Part shown: in pieces, positions 27,571-36,912 of the stretch | Layout of the letters: each line of letters begins with the position of its first letter | Numbering within the stretch: the first letter of the stretch is position 1 | Source: Acinetobacter sp. ANC 5054 | Lineage (GTDB): Bacteria > Pseudomonadota > Gammaproteobacteria > Pseudomonadales > Moraxellaceae | Assembly: GCF_002135295.1 (NCBI RefSeq) | Contig: NZ_NEGG01000016.1 | Location: forward strand, 1 to 64,000 | Reading direction: 5' to 3' | Length of the DNA stretch: 64,000 bases | The notes under the pieces: generated by a model | Seen by the model: only the letters and a program-made list of their open reading frames with translations | Database searches by the model: none | Told to the model about the DNA's origin: nothing | Program-made: the position numbers and the translations under genes

Positions 27571-27825
27571 TTACGCTTCAACAGATACGTAGCGACGACC
27601 GAATTGGCCTTTCACTTCGAATTTGATCACGCCGTCAGCAGTCGCGAACAAAGTATGGTCACGGCCCATACCTACGTTTTGACCAGCATGGAACTCAGTA
27701 CCACGTTGACGAACGATAATGTTACCAGCAGTCACAGATTGACCGCCGTACATTTTAACACCTAACATTTTAGGATTCGAGTCACGACCGTTTTTAGTCG
27801 AACCACCGGCTTTTTTAGTTGCCAT
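27571..27825 (-). CDS. rpmA: 50S ribosomal protein L27
   Basis: An 84-residue large-subunit protein whose N-terminal tail reaches the peptidyl transferase centre. Seen: [16 protein letters not shown] at the start, [20 protein letters not shown], and [16 protein letters not shown]. There is no cleavable N-terminal extension of the Firmicutes type. It follows rplU by 19 nt, the usual operon pair, and ends in a strong terminator. Confidence 0.98.
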   Translation of the reverse strand: MATKKAGGSTKNGRDSNPKMLGVKMYGGQSVTAGNIIVRQRGTEFHAGQNVGMGRDHTLFATADGVIKFEVKGQFGRRYVSVEA

Positions 27826-27844
27826 GTCTATTTACTCCTCGTAA

Positions 27845-28156
27845 TTAGCCTGAAATAGCTGTAATTTTCAACTCAGTGAACCATTGACGGTGACCTTGTT
27901 GTTTACGATAGTGTTTACGACGACGCATTTTTACAATGCGGATTTTGTCGTGACGACCATGGCTAACTACTTCAGCAGTTACAGTAGCACCAGCAACCAC
28001 TGGAGCACCGATTTGAATGCTTTCACCGTTAACAAGCATCAACACGTCATCAAAAGTAACAGTTGAGCCAGTTTCAGCTTTCAATAATTCTACTTTAAGG
28101 GTTTCACCCTCAACTACACGGTGTTGTTTACCACCGCTTTGGATTACTGCGTACAT
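27845..28156 (-). CDS. rplU: 50S ribosomal protein L21
   Basis: A 103-residue large-subunit protein that binds 23S rRNA. Seen: [14 protein letters not shown] at the start, then the basic [19 protein letters not shown] near the C-terminus, the L21 signature. GGAG lies 7-8 nt before the ATG. rplU-rpmA diverges from ispB, the same arrangement as in many gammaproteobacteria. Confidence 0.98.
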   Translation of the reverse strand: MYAVIQSGGKQHRVVEGETLKVELLKAETGSTVTFDDVLMLVNGESIQIGAPVVAGATVTAEVVSHGRHDKIRIVKMRRRKHYRKQQGHRQWFTELKITAISG

Positions 28157-28603
28157 AAATGTACTCCAAACATGCCCGTGTTGTCGTGCCGGTAAAGGGA
28201 TATACCGATCTTAAAACGATCGTCACTGGGGTTGTATAAGGGCAAGGATTTTAAGGGATAACCATAAAAACAACAAGCCATTTTGGCAAAATAATAGTTT
28301 ATACCATGTATATTTTATAAACAGTTTATATTTACTGAGTTTAAATAAAGGTTTTGCTGAAGTTTTCAGTAAATTGAAATAGATTTTTAAATTCAATTCG
28401 CTACTATATAGGCCTCAGATTTAAGTGAACCATTAAAAAAGAGAGTTTGTGCTAAGGATTAGGTGAATAAATCGCCCCATACTTCGTGCTTGATGAAAAA
28501 ATCACTTAAGATTAAGCCAATTAAGTCGCTTATTATCTGTTTTTGATAAAACAAATTGCTACACTACAACCGTAATTTAAAAATTATTGAGGTTCCCCTT
28601 CAT
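28157..28603. other. divergent control region between rplU and ispB
   Basis: About 450 bp without a plausible gene. It must contain the promoters of rplU-rpmA (leftward) and ispB (rightward). A small inverted repeat CGATC-N7-GATCG (28206-28222) sits in the probable rplU leader. The central part is very AT-rich. Confidence 0.6.
28543..28570 (+). promoter_or_regulatory. candidate ispB promoter
   Basis: TTGATA (28543-28548) and TACAAC (28565-28570) are separated by 16 bp, predicting a start near 28577 and a 27-nt leader with GAGG before the ATG. Each hexamer is one or two bases from consensus. Confidence 0.4.
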
Positions 28604-29581
28604 ATGACCATCGACTTTAAGCAAGATATTCTCGCGCCTGTTGCAACCGACTTTGCTGCGATGGACACATTCATTAATGAAGGGATTACTTCTAAAGTTG
28701 CCTTAGTCATGGCAGTGAGTAAGCATGTCGTTGAAGCTGGTGGTAAACGCATGCGTCCTATTATGTGTTTACTTGCAGCAAAGGCTTGCGGTGCAGATGA
28801 TTTAGAGAAACATCGTAAACTCGCTGCGATTATTGAAATGTTACATACAGCGACATTGGTCCATGATGATGTCGTGGATGAATCTGGCTTGCGCCGTGGT
28901 CGCCCAACCGCAAATGCGACATGGAATAATCAAACAGCAGTTTTGGTCGGTGACTTTCTGATTTCACGTGCCTTTGATTTATTGGTCGATTTAGACAGTA
29001 AAGTTTTACTCAAAGACTTTTCTACAGGTACCTGTGAAATTGCGGAAGGTGAAGTGTTACAACTTCAATCACAACATCAGCCTGAAACCACTGAACAAAC
29101 TTATTTAGATATTATTCATGGCAAAACTTCTCGCTTATTTGAGCTAGCAACCGAAGGTGCAGCAATTTTAACTGGCACACCTGAGTACCGTGAACCACTG
29201 CGTAAATTTGCAGGTCATTTTGGTAATGCCTTTCAAATTATTGACGATATTTTAGATTACACCTCAGATGCTGAAACATTAGGTAAAAATATTGGTGATG
29301 ATTTGATGGAAGGTAAACCAACTTTACCTTTAATCTCTGCATTGAAGAATACGACGGGTGAAGAGCACGAGATTATCCGCCGTAGTATCGCAACAGGTGG
29401 TACGGCAGATTTAGAACGTGTCATCCAAATTGTCCAAAGTTCAGGTGCGCTTGATTATTGTAGCCAACGTGCAACTGAGGAAACAGATGCAGCTTTAACA
29501 GCCTTAAAAGCATTGCCTGACACAGAATATCGTCAAGCTTTAATCAATCTTGCGAACTTGGCATTACATCGAATTCAATAA
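28604..29581 (+). CDS. ispB: all-trans polyprenyl (octaprenyl) diphosphate synthase
   Basis: Extends farnesyl diphosphate with isopentenyl units to make the side chain of ubiquinone. The 325 residues have both aspartate-rich motifs: LVHDDVVDESGLRRGRP (first, about 81-97) and FQIIDDILDYTSD (second, about 208-220), plus GGKRMRP near residue 47. Chain length cannot be read with certainty; Acinetobacter species make Q-9, so a nonaprenyl product is possible. ATG 28604 is chosen over the upstream open frame (28556) because GAGG at 28589 fits it and the family starts with this short N-terminus. Confidence 0.94.
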   Translation: MTIDFKQDILAPVATDFAAMDTFINEGITSKVALVMAVSKHVVEAGGKRMRPIMCLLAAKACGADDLEKHRKLAAIIEMLHTATLVHDDVVDESGLRRGRPTANATWNNQTAVLVGDFLISRAFDLLVDLDSKVLLKDFSTGTCEIAEGEVLQLQSQHQPETTEQTYLDIIHGKTSRLFELATEGAAILTGTPEYREPLRKFAGHFGNAFQIIDDILDYTSDAETLGKNIGDDLMEGKPTLPLISALKNTTGEEHEIIRRSIATGGTADLERVIQIVQSSGALDYCSQRATEETDAALTALKALPDTEYRQALINLANLALHRIQ

Positions 29582-29611
29582 AATTAATATTCAAAGTAAT
29601 TCCCCTTGCCT

Positions 29612-31666
29612 ATGCATATAAAACTTAATGATATCTTTTTAACCATGCAGCAACAGCTTGACACCCCTCGAGCTGTGTTGGATGAAAACTTGCTGATCGA
29701 ATTGGTAAACCGAATTCGACCTGAAGATACAAAAAATACCGACGAAATTAAGAAAAAATTTCAAGCGTTCATTCAAGCATTACTCATTACACCAGATGCG
29801 ACATCAACCCTACAAAGCTTTGTTCTTAGACTTATTAGCAAATATAAACAGACAAGTTTATACGCAGATACAGGGATCTTGTCTCTAGATGGCTTTTGGG
29901 GTCAGCTCTTTCAACGTTTAGGTGCACATTTTCTACCGCTCATCAATGATAAAACACAGCTACAAGATTTAGTACGCCATGTGTTCTACCATCCAAATGA
30001 TAAATATTGGCTCGACAGTATTGATGACCAACAGTGGATTCAGCTCTTTCACCTGTTCAATCAGGGATACAGTAATCAAGATGAGAAAAGACAGATTCGT
30101 CGTGAGCTAATCAAAGCTATTACAGTACTGTCCTACCGAATCAGTGGTATTGGTTTATACCCTGAGTTTATTAATGCACAACCCGAGCTCACGGAATATG
30201 AATCGCCTTTTTTGGTTCAGAACCGTGAGATCAACGAATTTATTCAGCAATATAAAAAGCGCCATCAAAATGCTGAACAAATGAGTGTAGTGTTGCCACC
30301 AGATGCTTCACAAGCTTTAGTCATGCTTGAACAATGTCGTGATGTGGTACTAAAAATTCGTCGTGCTACCAAACGTATTGGTGTTAGTGTAAGCCTCACC
30401 TATCTATTGTCATTACTTGAACAATGTTTAGATCGTCTTGAAATTTTGCTGAATTTAATCGTTGAAGAAGACGATGTCCGTTATATCTCGATGGGCAGTT
30501 TACTCAATGATGTTACCTCTGCCATTTATAGTGAACGTAGTGTTCGAGACTTGCTGGCCACCAATAGTGAATTGGTTGCGCTACAAGTCACCGAAAATGC
30601 CAGTAAAACTGGTGAACATTATGTAAGTACAGATAAACAAGGCTTCATGAGCATGTATCGCTCGGCAGCGGGTGCAGGTGTGATTATTGCCTGCATGGCA
30701 ACACTCAAAGTCCTCATGACACGTGCCACTATGGCACCGTTAATGCAAGCGATTTCCTATAGCCTGAACTATTCCTTCGGTTTTATGTTGATTCATGTGC
30801 TGCACTTTACTGTAGCGACCAAACAGCCCGCGATGACAGCTGCCGCGTTAGCTTCTACGGTTCAACACCGCAAAGGCTCGAAAATGGCGCAAATTGCCGA
30901 ACTTGCCGCACTGATTATTAACATTATTCGAACGCAGTTTATTGCCATTTTAGGCAACATTAGTATTGCAATTCCTGTAGCTGCACTGATTACCCTAAGT
31001 TGGGATATGGCACTACATGAACCCTTAATGAATCACGCCAAAGCAGCCAAAACCTTACATGATTTAAATCCTTTTACCTCTTTGGCCATCCCCCATGCAG
31101 CTATTGCTGGCGTTTGCTTGTTTTTGTCAGGTTTGATTGCGGGCTATTTTGACAACATGGCGGTGTATCGTAAGGTTGGGCCGCGTATTCAAGCACATCG
31201 CAAACTCAAAAACCTGTTAGGTCAGGAAAGACTCAATAAATTTGCAGCTTATATTGAGCGCAACCTAGGTGCATTGGCTGGTAATTTTCTGTTCGGGATC
31301 ATGCTTGGTAGCATGGGAACACTGGGTTATATACTCGGTCTGCCACTCGACATTCGTCACATTGCCTTCGCGTCAGCCAACTTTATCCAAGGTCTAATCA
31401 ATATTAATGGTTCCCCTGACATTGGTTTAATTATTGTGTCATTTTTAGGCGTGCTACTGATTGGTCTCACCAACTTATTCGTCAGTTTCACGTTAACTAT
31501 TATTGTAGCTTTACGTGCAAGACGTGTAAGATTTGAACAATGGAAACCATTAGCGAAATTGGTGATGACCCATTTTCTCACACGTCCAAGTGATTTCTTC
31601 TGGCCCCCAAAAACACCACTTGAAGTCGAAGATGGCAACTCTTCCCATAAAAATACCCATTCATAA
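29612..31666 (+). CDS. Gcr-family protein, annotated as site-specific recombinase
   Basis: A 684-residue protein. The N-terminal half is soluble and helical; the C-terminal half (from about residue 350) has several hydrophobic segments, such as AGAGVIIACMATLKVLM, IAILGNISIAIPVAALI and GVLLIGLTNLFVSFTLTIIVALRARRV. This fits the family named after Neisseria Gcr (Pfam SpecificRecomb). I see no tyrosine- or serine-recombinase active-site motif, and the membrane segments make a DNA recombinase role doubtful. ATG 29612 is preferred to TTG 29606. It follows ispB by 30 bp and may be co-transcribed. Confidence 0.8.
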   Translation: MHIKLNDIFLTMQQQLDTPRAVLDENLLIELVNRIRPEDTKNTDEIKKKFQAFIQALLITPDATSTLQSFVLRLISKYKQTSLYADTGILSLDGFWGQLFQRLGAHFLPLINDKTQLQDLVRHVFYHPNDKYWLDSIDDQQWIQLFHLFNQGYSNQDEKRQIRRELIKAITVLSYRISGIGLYPEFINAQPELTEYESPFLVQNREINEFIQQYKKRHQNAEQMSVVLPPDASQALVMLEQCRDVVLKIRRATKRIGVSVSLTYLLSLLEQCLDRLEILLNLIVEEDDVRYISMGSLLNDVTSAIYSERSVRDLLATNSELVALQVTENASKTGEHYVSTDKQGFMSMYRSAAGAGVIIACMATLKVLMTRATMAPLMQAISYSLNYSFGFMLIHVLHFTVATKQPAMTAAALASTVQHRKGSKMAQIAELAALIINIIRTQFIAILGNISIAIPVAALITLSWDMALHEPLMNHAKAAKTLHDLNPFTSLAIPHAAIAGVCLFLSGLIAGYFDNMAVYRKVGPRIQAHRKLKNLLGQERLNKFAAYIERNLGALAGNFLFGIMLGSMGTLGYILGLPLDIRHIAFASANFIQGLININGSPDIGLIIVSFLGVLLIGLTNLFVSFTLTIIVALRARRVRFEQWKPLAKLVMTHFLTRPSDFFWPPKTPLEVEDGNSSHKNTHS

Positions 31667-31733
31667 TTTTGTTGTTTTATTGAGTTATGCTTTTTTGGAT
31701 ACAAAAAATAAAATCAGCATAATTTACACAGAC

Positions 31734-31764
31734 TTGAAATAAAGTGTACTGATGAGTACACTTT
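31734..31764 (+). promoter_or_regulatory. promoter with overlapping palindromic operator, upstream of PAP2-adeIJK
   Basis: TTGAAA (31734-31739), a 17-bp spacer and TACACT (31757-31762) form a good sigma-70 promoter. AAAGTGTACT (31741-31750) and AGTACACTTT (31755-31764) are exact inverted repeats with a 4-bp GATG centre, covering the spacer and the -10. This is the classic layout of a repressor operator. AdeN, a TetR-type repressor, is known to control adeIJK in A. baumannii; that this palindrome is its site is my inference. Confidence 0.6.
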
Positions 31765-31815
31765 AGACCATGAATTAACCGCGCTCAAACCGGTTAAAAT
31801 GACAAGGAATTAAGC

Positions 31816-32412
31816 ATGCCGCGAAGGTTGCTGCTTGTTGGTTGTTTGGTATTAATTATCAGCGTGTTGTCTTTAAATTCAAGCGTGTTAAATCACTTAG
31901 ATTTAGCTACGGTTGAATGGATGAGCCAGCACCGTTTTGCTGTTTTTGATCAAATTGCCATCGGGCTTTCAACACTAGGCGGCATGCCTTTTGTATTATT
32001 TTTCACCACGCTCTGGTGTTTATGTCTGGCGTGGTATAAAAAATATGCAGAAATTGTTTTTATCAGTATAGGTATCTTCGGAAGTATAAGTTTTGCATGG
32101 CTGCTTAAATTTACTTTCACCAGACCACGCCCCCCGGAAATTTATCATCTTGTAGCAACTTACGGGAGTTCTTTTCCAAGCGCACATAGCTGTTATGCAG
32201 CGGCGTTGGGTTGTCTGTTGATATTCATTTACCAGCAACACAGACAGCATAAACTGATTACTATATTGGCATTGATATGGATGCTGAGTATGGGAATATC
32301 AAGGGTCTATGTTGGTGTGCACTTTCCGTCTGATGTCCTATCCGGTTGGAGCATAAGTTTTATTTGGATCGCGCTACTTTATTTGATCTACATCAAATGC
32401 AGTAAGCCCTAA
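31816..32412 (+). CDS. PAP2 family phosphatase
   Basis: A 198-residue inner-membrane protein with about six hydrophobic segments and the three acid-phosphatase motifs: KFTFTRPRP (about 97-105), SFPSAHS (about 118-124) and SRVYVGVHFPSD (about 158-169). Members remove phosphate from membrane lipids such as undecaprenyl diphosphate or phosphatidylglycerol phosphate. A PAP2 gene directly before adeIJK is also seen in A. baumannii. Only 42 bp separate it from adeI, and no terminator is visible, so it may share the adeIJK transcript. Confidence 0.92.
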   Translation: MPRRLLLVGCLVLIISVLSLNSSVLNHLDLATVEWMSQHRFAVFDQIAIGLSTLGGMPFVLFFTTLWCLCLAWYKKYAEIVFISIGIFGSISFAWLLKFTFTRPRPPEIYHLVATYGSSFPSAHSCYAAALGCLLIFIYQQHRQHKLITILALIWMLSMGISRVYVGVHFPSDVLSGWSISFIWIALLYLIYIKCSKP

Positions 32413-32454
32413 ACAAATGAATATTTTAGATAAGAATCTAATTGAGGTGGAACA

Positions 32455-33720
32455 ATGATGTCTGCAAAGCTTTGGGCTCCCGCCCTGACTGCTTGCGCAT
32501 TGGCAACAAGTATTGCACTTGTTGGTTGTAGCAAAGATCCTAAAGATGCACAGCAAGCTGCTGCTGCGCAACAAATGCCACCGACTGAAGTTGGTGTTGT
32601 TGTTGCCCAACCGCAAAGTGTTGAACAGTCTGTTGAACTTTCAGGCCGTACATCAGCTTATGAAATTTCAGAAGTACGCCCACAAACCAGTGGTGTGGTA
32701 TTAAAACGTCTTTTTGCTGAAGGTAGCTATGTTCGTGAAGGACAGGCGCTTTACGAAATCGACTCTCGTACCAATCGCGCTTCTGCGGACAGTGCTCGTG
32801 CTGCTTTAACACGCCAACAAGCAAACTTAGGTGTGTTACGTGTTAAAGAAGGTCGTTACCGTCAGCTTGTGGGATCGAATGCGATTTCAAAACAAGAGTA
32901 CGATGATATCGTTGCGCAAGTAAAACTGGCTGAAGCAGACGTTGCTGCATCTCAGGCAGAACTTAAAAATGCAGAAATTAACTTAGGTTTTTCAACTGTA
33001 CGTGCACCTATTTCAGGTCAAACAAATCGTTCAACTGTCACAGCTGGTGCATTAGTAACTGCATCTCAGGCTGACCCTTTGGTTACTATTCAACGTCTTG
33101 ATCCAATGTACGTTGATATTAACCAATCAAGTGCTGAACTCCTTCGCTTACGTCAACAGTTAAGCAAAGGTAATTTAGACAGCAGCAACAATACGAAAGT
33201 TAAACTTCGCCTTGAAGATGGTAGTGAATACCCAATTGAAGGTCGTTTAGCATTTTCTGATGCAAGTGTGAACCCAGATACCGGCACAGTGACTCTACGT
33301 GCAGTGTTTTCTAACCCGAACCATTTATTGCTTCCGGGTATGTTTGCCAATGCACGCATCGTACAAGGTGTAATTCCGAATGCTTACTTGATTCCACAAG
33401 CAGCGATTACACGTACACCAACGGGTCAAGCTATTGCAATGTTGGTAAATGCGAAAGGTGCAGTTGAATCTCGCCCAGTAACCACTGTGGGCACACAAGG
33501 TGCGAATTGGATTGTGACCCAAGGTTTAAATACGGGTGACAAAGTGATTGTGGACGGTATTGCGAAAGTAAAACCTGAACAACAAGTCGTAGCGAAACCT
33601 TATCAACCGCAAGCTGCTGCGCCACAAGGTGCTCAACAACCTGCTGCTGCAAAAGAACAAGGTAAAGCGACAGAACAAGCTGCCCCAAAAACTGAACAAA
33701 AAGCTACTTCAAACGCATAA
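32455..33720 (+). CDS. adeI: AdeI-type RND efflux periplasmic adaptor
   Basis: The membrane-fusion subunit that links the AdeJ pump to the AdeK channel. The 421-residue lipoprotein has a signal ending in LVGC (Cys about 25). A lipoyl-like hairpin domain follows (SEVRPQTSGVVLKRLFAEGSYVREGQ, about 77-102), then a coiled-coil hairpin (about 105-180), a beta-barrel and a membrane-proximal region. The C-terminal tail is rich in Ala, Gln and Lys. GAGGTGG precedes the ATG. The start and order adeI-adeJ-adeK match the A. baumannii operon closely. Confidence 0.94.
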   Translation: MMSAKLWAPALTACALATSIALVGCSKDPKDAQQAAAAQQMPPTEVGVVVAQPQSVEQSVELSGRTSAYEISEVRPQTSGVVLKRLFAEGSYVREGQALYEIDSRTNRASADSARAALTRQQANLGVLRVKEGRYRQLVGSNAISKQEYDDIVAQVKLAEADVAASQAELKNAEINLGFSTVRAPISGQTNRSTVTAGALVTASQADPLVTIQRLDPMYVDINQSSAELLRLRQQLSKGNLDSSNNTKVKLRLEDGSEYPIEGRLAFSDASVNPDTGTVTLRAVFSNPNHLLLPGMFANARIVQGVIPNAYLIPQAAITRTPTGQAIAMLVNAKGAVESRPVTTVGTQGANWIVTQGLNTGDKVIVDGIAKVKPEQQVVAKPYQPQAAAPQGAQQPAAAKEQGKATEQAAPKTEQKATSNA

Positions 33721-33732
33721 GGAGTAGACTGA

Positions 33733-36700
33733 ATGGCTCAATTCTTTATTCATCGCCCCATTTTCGCGTGGGTGATTGCATTGGTTATTATGCTGGCGGG
33801 TATACTCACGCTAACAAAAATGCCAATTGCACAGTATCCGACAATTGCACCGCCAACGGTGTCAATTTCTGCGACTTATCCAGGTGCATCTGCTGAAACT
33901 GTGGAAAACACCGTAACGCAGATCATCGAACAACAAATGAATGGTCTGGATGGCTTACGTTATATCTCGTCAAATAGTGCGGGTAACGGTCAGGCATCTA
34001 TTACCTTAAACTTCGAACAAGGGATCGATCCTGATATCGCCCAAGTTCAAGTTCAAAATAAATTACAGTCAGCAACAGCACTTTTACCTGAAGACGTACA
34101 ACGTCAAGGCGTTAAAGTGACGAAGTCAGGCGCGAGCTTCTTGCAAGTTGTGGCTTTTCACTCACCTTCTGGTAAGTTAACTGCTGACGACATTAAGGAC
34201 TATGTAAACTCGAATATTTCTGAACCGCTTAGCCGTGTGGCAGGTGTGGGTGAAGTCCAAGTATTCGGTGGTTCTTATGCAATGCGCATATGGCTTGACC
34301 CTGCCAAAATGGCAAACCTGAAAGTTACACCGAGTGACGTTGCAACTGCACTACGCACTCAAAATGCTCAGGTTGCTGTAGGTCAGTTAGGCGGTGCGCC
34401 TGCAACTGACGGTCAAGTTTTAAATGCGACCGTAACTGCTCAAAGCTTGTTACAAACACCAGAGCAGTTTAAAAACATTTTCCTACGTAACAGTATCGAT
34501 GGTGCGCAAGTACGTTTAGGTGATGTTGCTCGTGTTGAACTCGGTGCAGATAACTATCAATTTAACTCTAAATTCAACAACAACCCTGCAGGCGGTGTAG
34601 CAATTAAACTGGCAACTGGTGCAAACGCATTGGATACCGCAGCAGCTGTTGAAGCACGTTTAAAAGAATTACGTCCAAACTATCCAGACGGTTTAGAAGA
34701 TACATTAGCCTTTGATACAACACCGTTCATTAAACTTTCGATTGAAAGTGTTATGCACACATTGTTAGAAGCGATCTTACTTGTATTCTTCGTGATGTTC
34801 TTGTTCTTACAGAACTGGCGTGCAACCATTATTCCAACACTCGCTGTACCTGTCGTTGTATTGGGTACATTTGCGATCATTAACTTATTCGGCTTCTCGA
34901 TTAACACCTTAACTATGTTTGCGATGGTACTAGCGATTGGTCTCTTAGTGGATGACGCAATTGTTGTGGTGGAAAACGTCGAACGTGTGATGGTGGAAGA
35001 ACACCTAGATCCTGTTCATGCAACCGAAATATCAATGAAACAGATTTCAGGTGCCTTAATCGGTATTACCTCTGTATTAACGGCGGTATTCGTACCAATG
35101 GCATTCTTTGGTGGTACAACTGGTGTTATTTATCGTCAGTTCTCAATCACGCTGGTAACAGCAATGATTCTGTCATTGATTGTGGCATTGACCTTTACCC
35201 CTGCTCTTTGTGCGACCATCTTGAAACAACATGAAAAAGATAAACCTGAAAGTAATGGTTTCTTTGCACGTTTCTTCCGTGGTTTTAACAATGGTTTTGA
35301 CAAACTTGCCAATAAATACCAAGGTGGCGTGAACTTCATGACACACCATAAGATTTTCTCTGGTGTGATTTATGCTGTTGTGATTGGCTTACTGGTACTT
35401 TTATTCCAAAAATTACCTTCTTCATTCTTACCCGATGAAGACCAAGGCGTTGTCATGACGCTTGTACAGTTACCACCGAATGCTTCTTTAGAGCGTACGG
35501 ATAAAACAGTAACTGCGATGACCAATTACTTCCTGAAAAATGAAGAAAAATATGTCGACTCTGTATTCAGTGTCGCCGGTTTCTCATTTACAGGTGTAGG
35601 TCAAAACGCGGGTCTGGCGTTTATTAAGTTAAAAGACTGGGAAGATCGTACGACCCCTGAGTCTCAAGTGGGTGCGATTATCCAACGTGGTATGGCATTG
35701 AACATGATTGTGAAGGATGCTTCTTACATCATGCCAATTCAATTACCAGCTATGCCTGAACTTGGTGTGAGTGCTGGCTTTAACCTTCAGTTGAAAGCAT
35801 CTGCAGGTCAGACGCACCAACAACTTATCGATGCACGTAATATGGTGCTCGGTATGGCTGCTCAAGATAAACGCCTCATGGGTGTACGTCCGAACGGTCA
35901 AGAAGATACACCACAGTACAAAATTACGATCGATCAAGCTCAAGCAGGTGCTATGGGCGTGAGTATCTCTGAGATCAATACCACTATGGGTATGGCTTGG
36001 GGTGGTTCGTACATCAATGACTTCGTCGACCGTGGTCGTGTGAAGAAAGTATATGTACAAGGTGAAGCTGCCGCTCGTATGATGCCGGAAGACTTAAGCC
36101 AATGGTATGTCCGTAATAACCAAGGTACGATGGTTCCATTCTCAACATTCGCAACTGGCGAATGGACTTATGGTTCGCCTCGTCTTGAACGTTATAACGG
36201 TATTTCATCTGTGAACATTCAAGGTACGCCTGCTCCAGGTGTAAGCTCGGGTGACTCGATGAAAGCGATGGAAGAGATTATCCAAAAACTTCCGTCTATG
36301 GGTGCGCCAGGCTTTGACTATGAATGGACTGGTTTATCACTTGAAGAACGTGACTCTGGTGCTCAAGCGCCATTCCTATACGCGCTTTCATTGTTAATTG
36401 TATTCCTTTGTCTTGCAGCACTTTACGAGAGCTGGTCTATTCCATTCTCTGTATTGCTTGTTGTACCACTCGGTGTACTCGGTGCCCTACTGTTAACTTT
36501 CCTTGGTATGGTATTCTTCAAAAATCCAAACTTATCGAATAACATCTACTTCCAAGTTGCAATTATTGCGGTGATTGGTCTTTCAGCCAAGAACGCCATC
36601 TTGATTGTAGAATTCGCTAAAGAGCTTCAGGAAAAAGGTGAAGATCTGTTTGATGCAACACTGCATGCAGCTAAAATGCGTTTGCGTCCAATCATCATGA

Positions 36701-36912
36701 CCACCCTTGCCTTCGGTTTTGGTGTACTTCCACTTGCCCTTTCTACAGGTGCGGGTGCAGGTAGCCAGCACTCAGTCGGTTATGGTGTACTTGGTGGTGT
36801 AATCAGTTCGACCTTCTTAGGTATCTTCTTCATTCCTGTGTTCTACGTATGGATTCGAAGTATCTTCAAATACAAACCAAAAAAACAAAATAATCAGGAG
36901 CATATATCGTGA
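33733..36912 (+). CDS. adeJ: AdeJ-type RND efflux pump
   Basis: The proton-driven inner-membrane transporter that captures drugs (beta-lactams, tetracyclines, fluoroquinolones, chloramphenicol and others in A. baumannii). The 1059 residues have the HAE1 RND layout: two sets of six transmembrane helices with large periplasmic loops. The proton-relay residues Asp407 and Asp408 (IGLLVDDAIVVVEN) and Lys953 (IGLSAKNAILIVEF) are intact. Signatures such as FIHRPIFAWVIALVIMLAG at the start and FFGGTTGVIYRQF are present. It lies 12 bp after adeI and overlaps adeK by 4 bp, so the proteins are translationally coupled. Confidence 0.97.
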   Translation: MAQFFIHRPIFAWVIALVIMLAGILTLTKMPIAQYPTIAPPTVSISATYPGASAETVENTVTQIIEQQMNGLDGLRYISSNSAGNGQASITLNFEQGIDPDIAQVQVQNKLQSATALLPEDVQRQGVKVTKSGASFLQVVAFHSPSGKLTADDIKDYVNSNISEPLSRVAGVGEVQVFGGSYAMRIWLDPAKMANLKVTPSDVATALRTQNAQVAVGQLGGAPATDGQVLNATVTAQSLLQTPEQFKNIFLRNSIDGAQVRLGDVARVELGADNYQFNSKFNNNPAGGVAIKLATGANALDTAAAVEARLKELRPNYPDGLEDTLAFDTTPFIKLSIESVMHTLLEAILLVFFVMFLFLQNWRATIIPTLAVPVVVLGTFAIINLFGFSINTLTMFAMVLAIGLLVDDAIVVVENVERVMVEEHLDPVHATEISMKQISGALIGITSVLTAVFVPMAFFGGTTGVIYRQFSITLVTAMILSLIVALTFTPALCATILKQHEKDKPESNGFFARFFRGFNNGFDKLANKYQGGVNFMTHHKIFSGVIYAVVIGLLVLLFQKLPSSFLPDEDQGVVMTLVQLPPNASLERTDKTVTAMTNYFLKNEEKYVDSVFSVAGFSFTGVGQNAGLAFIKLKDWEDRTTPESQVGAIIQRGMALNMIVKDASYIMPIQLPAMPELGVSAGFNLQLKASAGQTHQQLIDARNMVLGMAAQDKRLMGVRPNGQEDTPQYKITIDQAQAGAMGVSISEINTTMGMAWGGSYINDFVDRGRVKKVYVQGEAAARMMPEDLSQWYVRNNQGTMVPFSTFATGEWTYGSPRLERYNGISSVNIQGTPAPGVSSGDSMKAMEEIIQKLPSMGAPGFDYEWTGLSLEERDSGAQAPFLYALSLLIVFLCLAALYESWSIPFSVLLVVPLGVLGALLLTFLGMVFFKNPNLSNNIYFQVAIIAVIGLSAKNAILIVEFAKELQEKGEDLFDATLHAAKMRLRPIIMTTLAFGFGVLPLALSTGAGAGSQHSVGYGVLGGVISSTFLGIFFIPVFYVWIRSIFKYKPKKQNNQEHIS

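Noticed and set aside
28206..28222. Hairpin in the rplU leader as an L21 autoregulatory element
   Set aside because: Only a 5-bp stem; too small to claim a known ribosomal leader structure without conservation data.
29612..31666. Integrase of a genomic island
   Set aside because: Despite the family label, no recombinase active site is present and the protein is membrane-embedded; no attachment-site repeats flank it.
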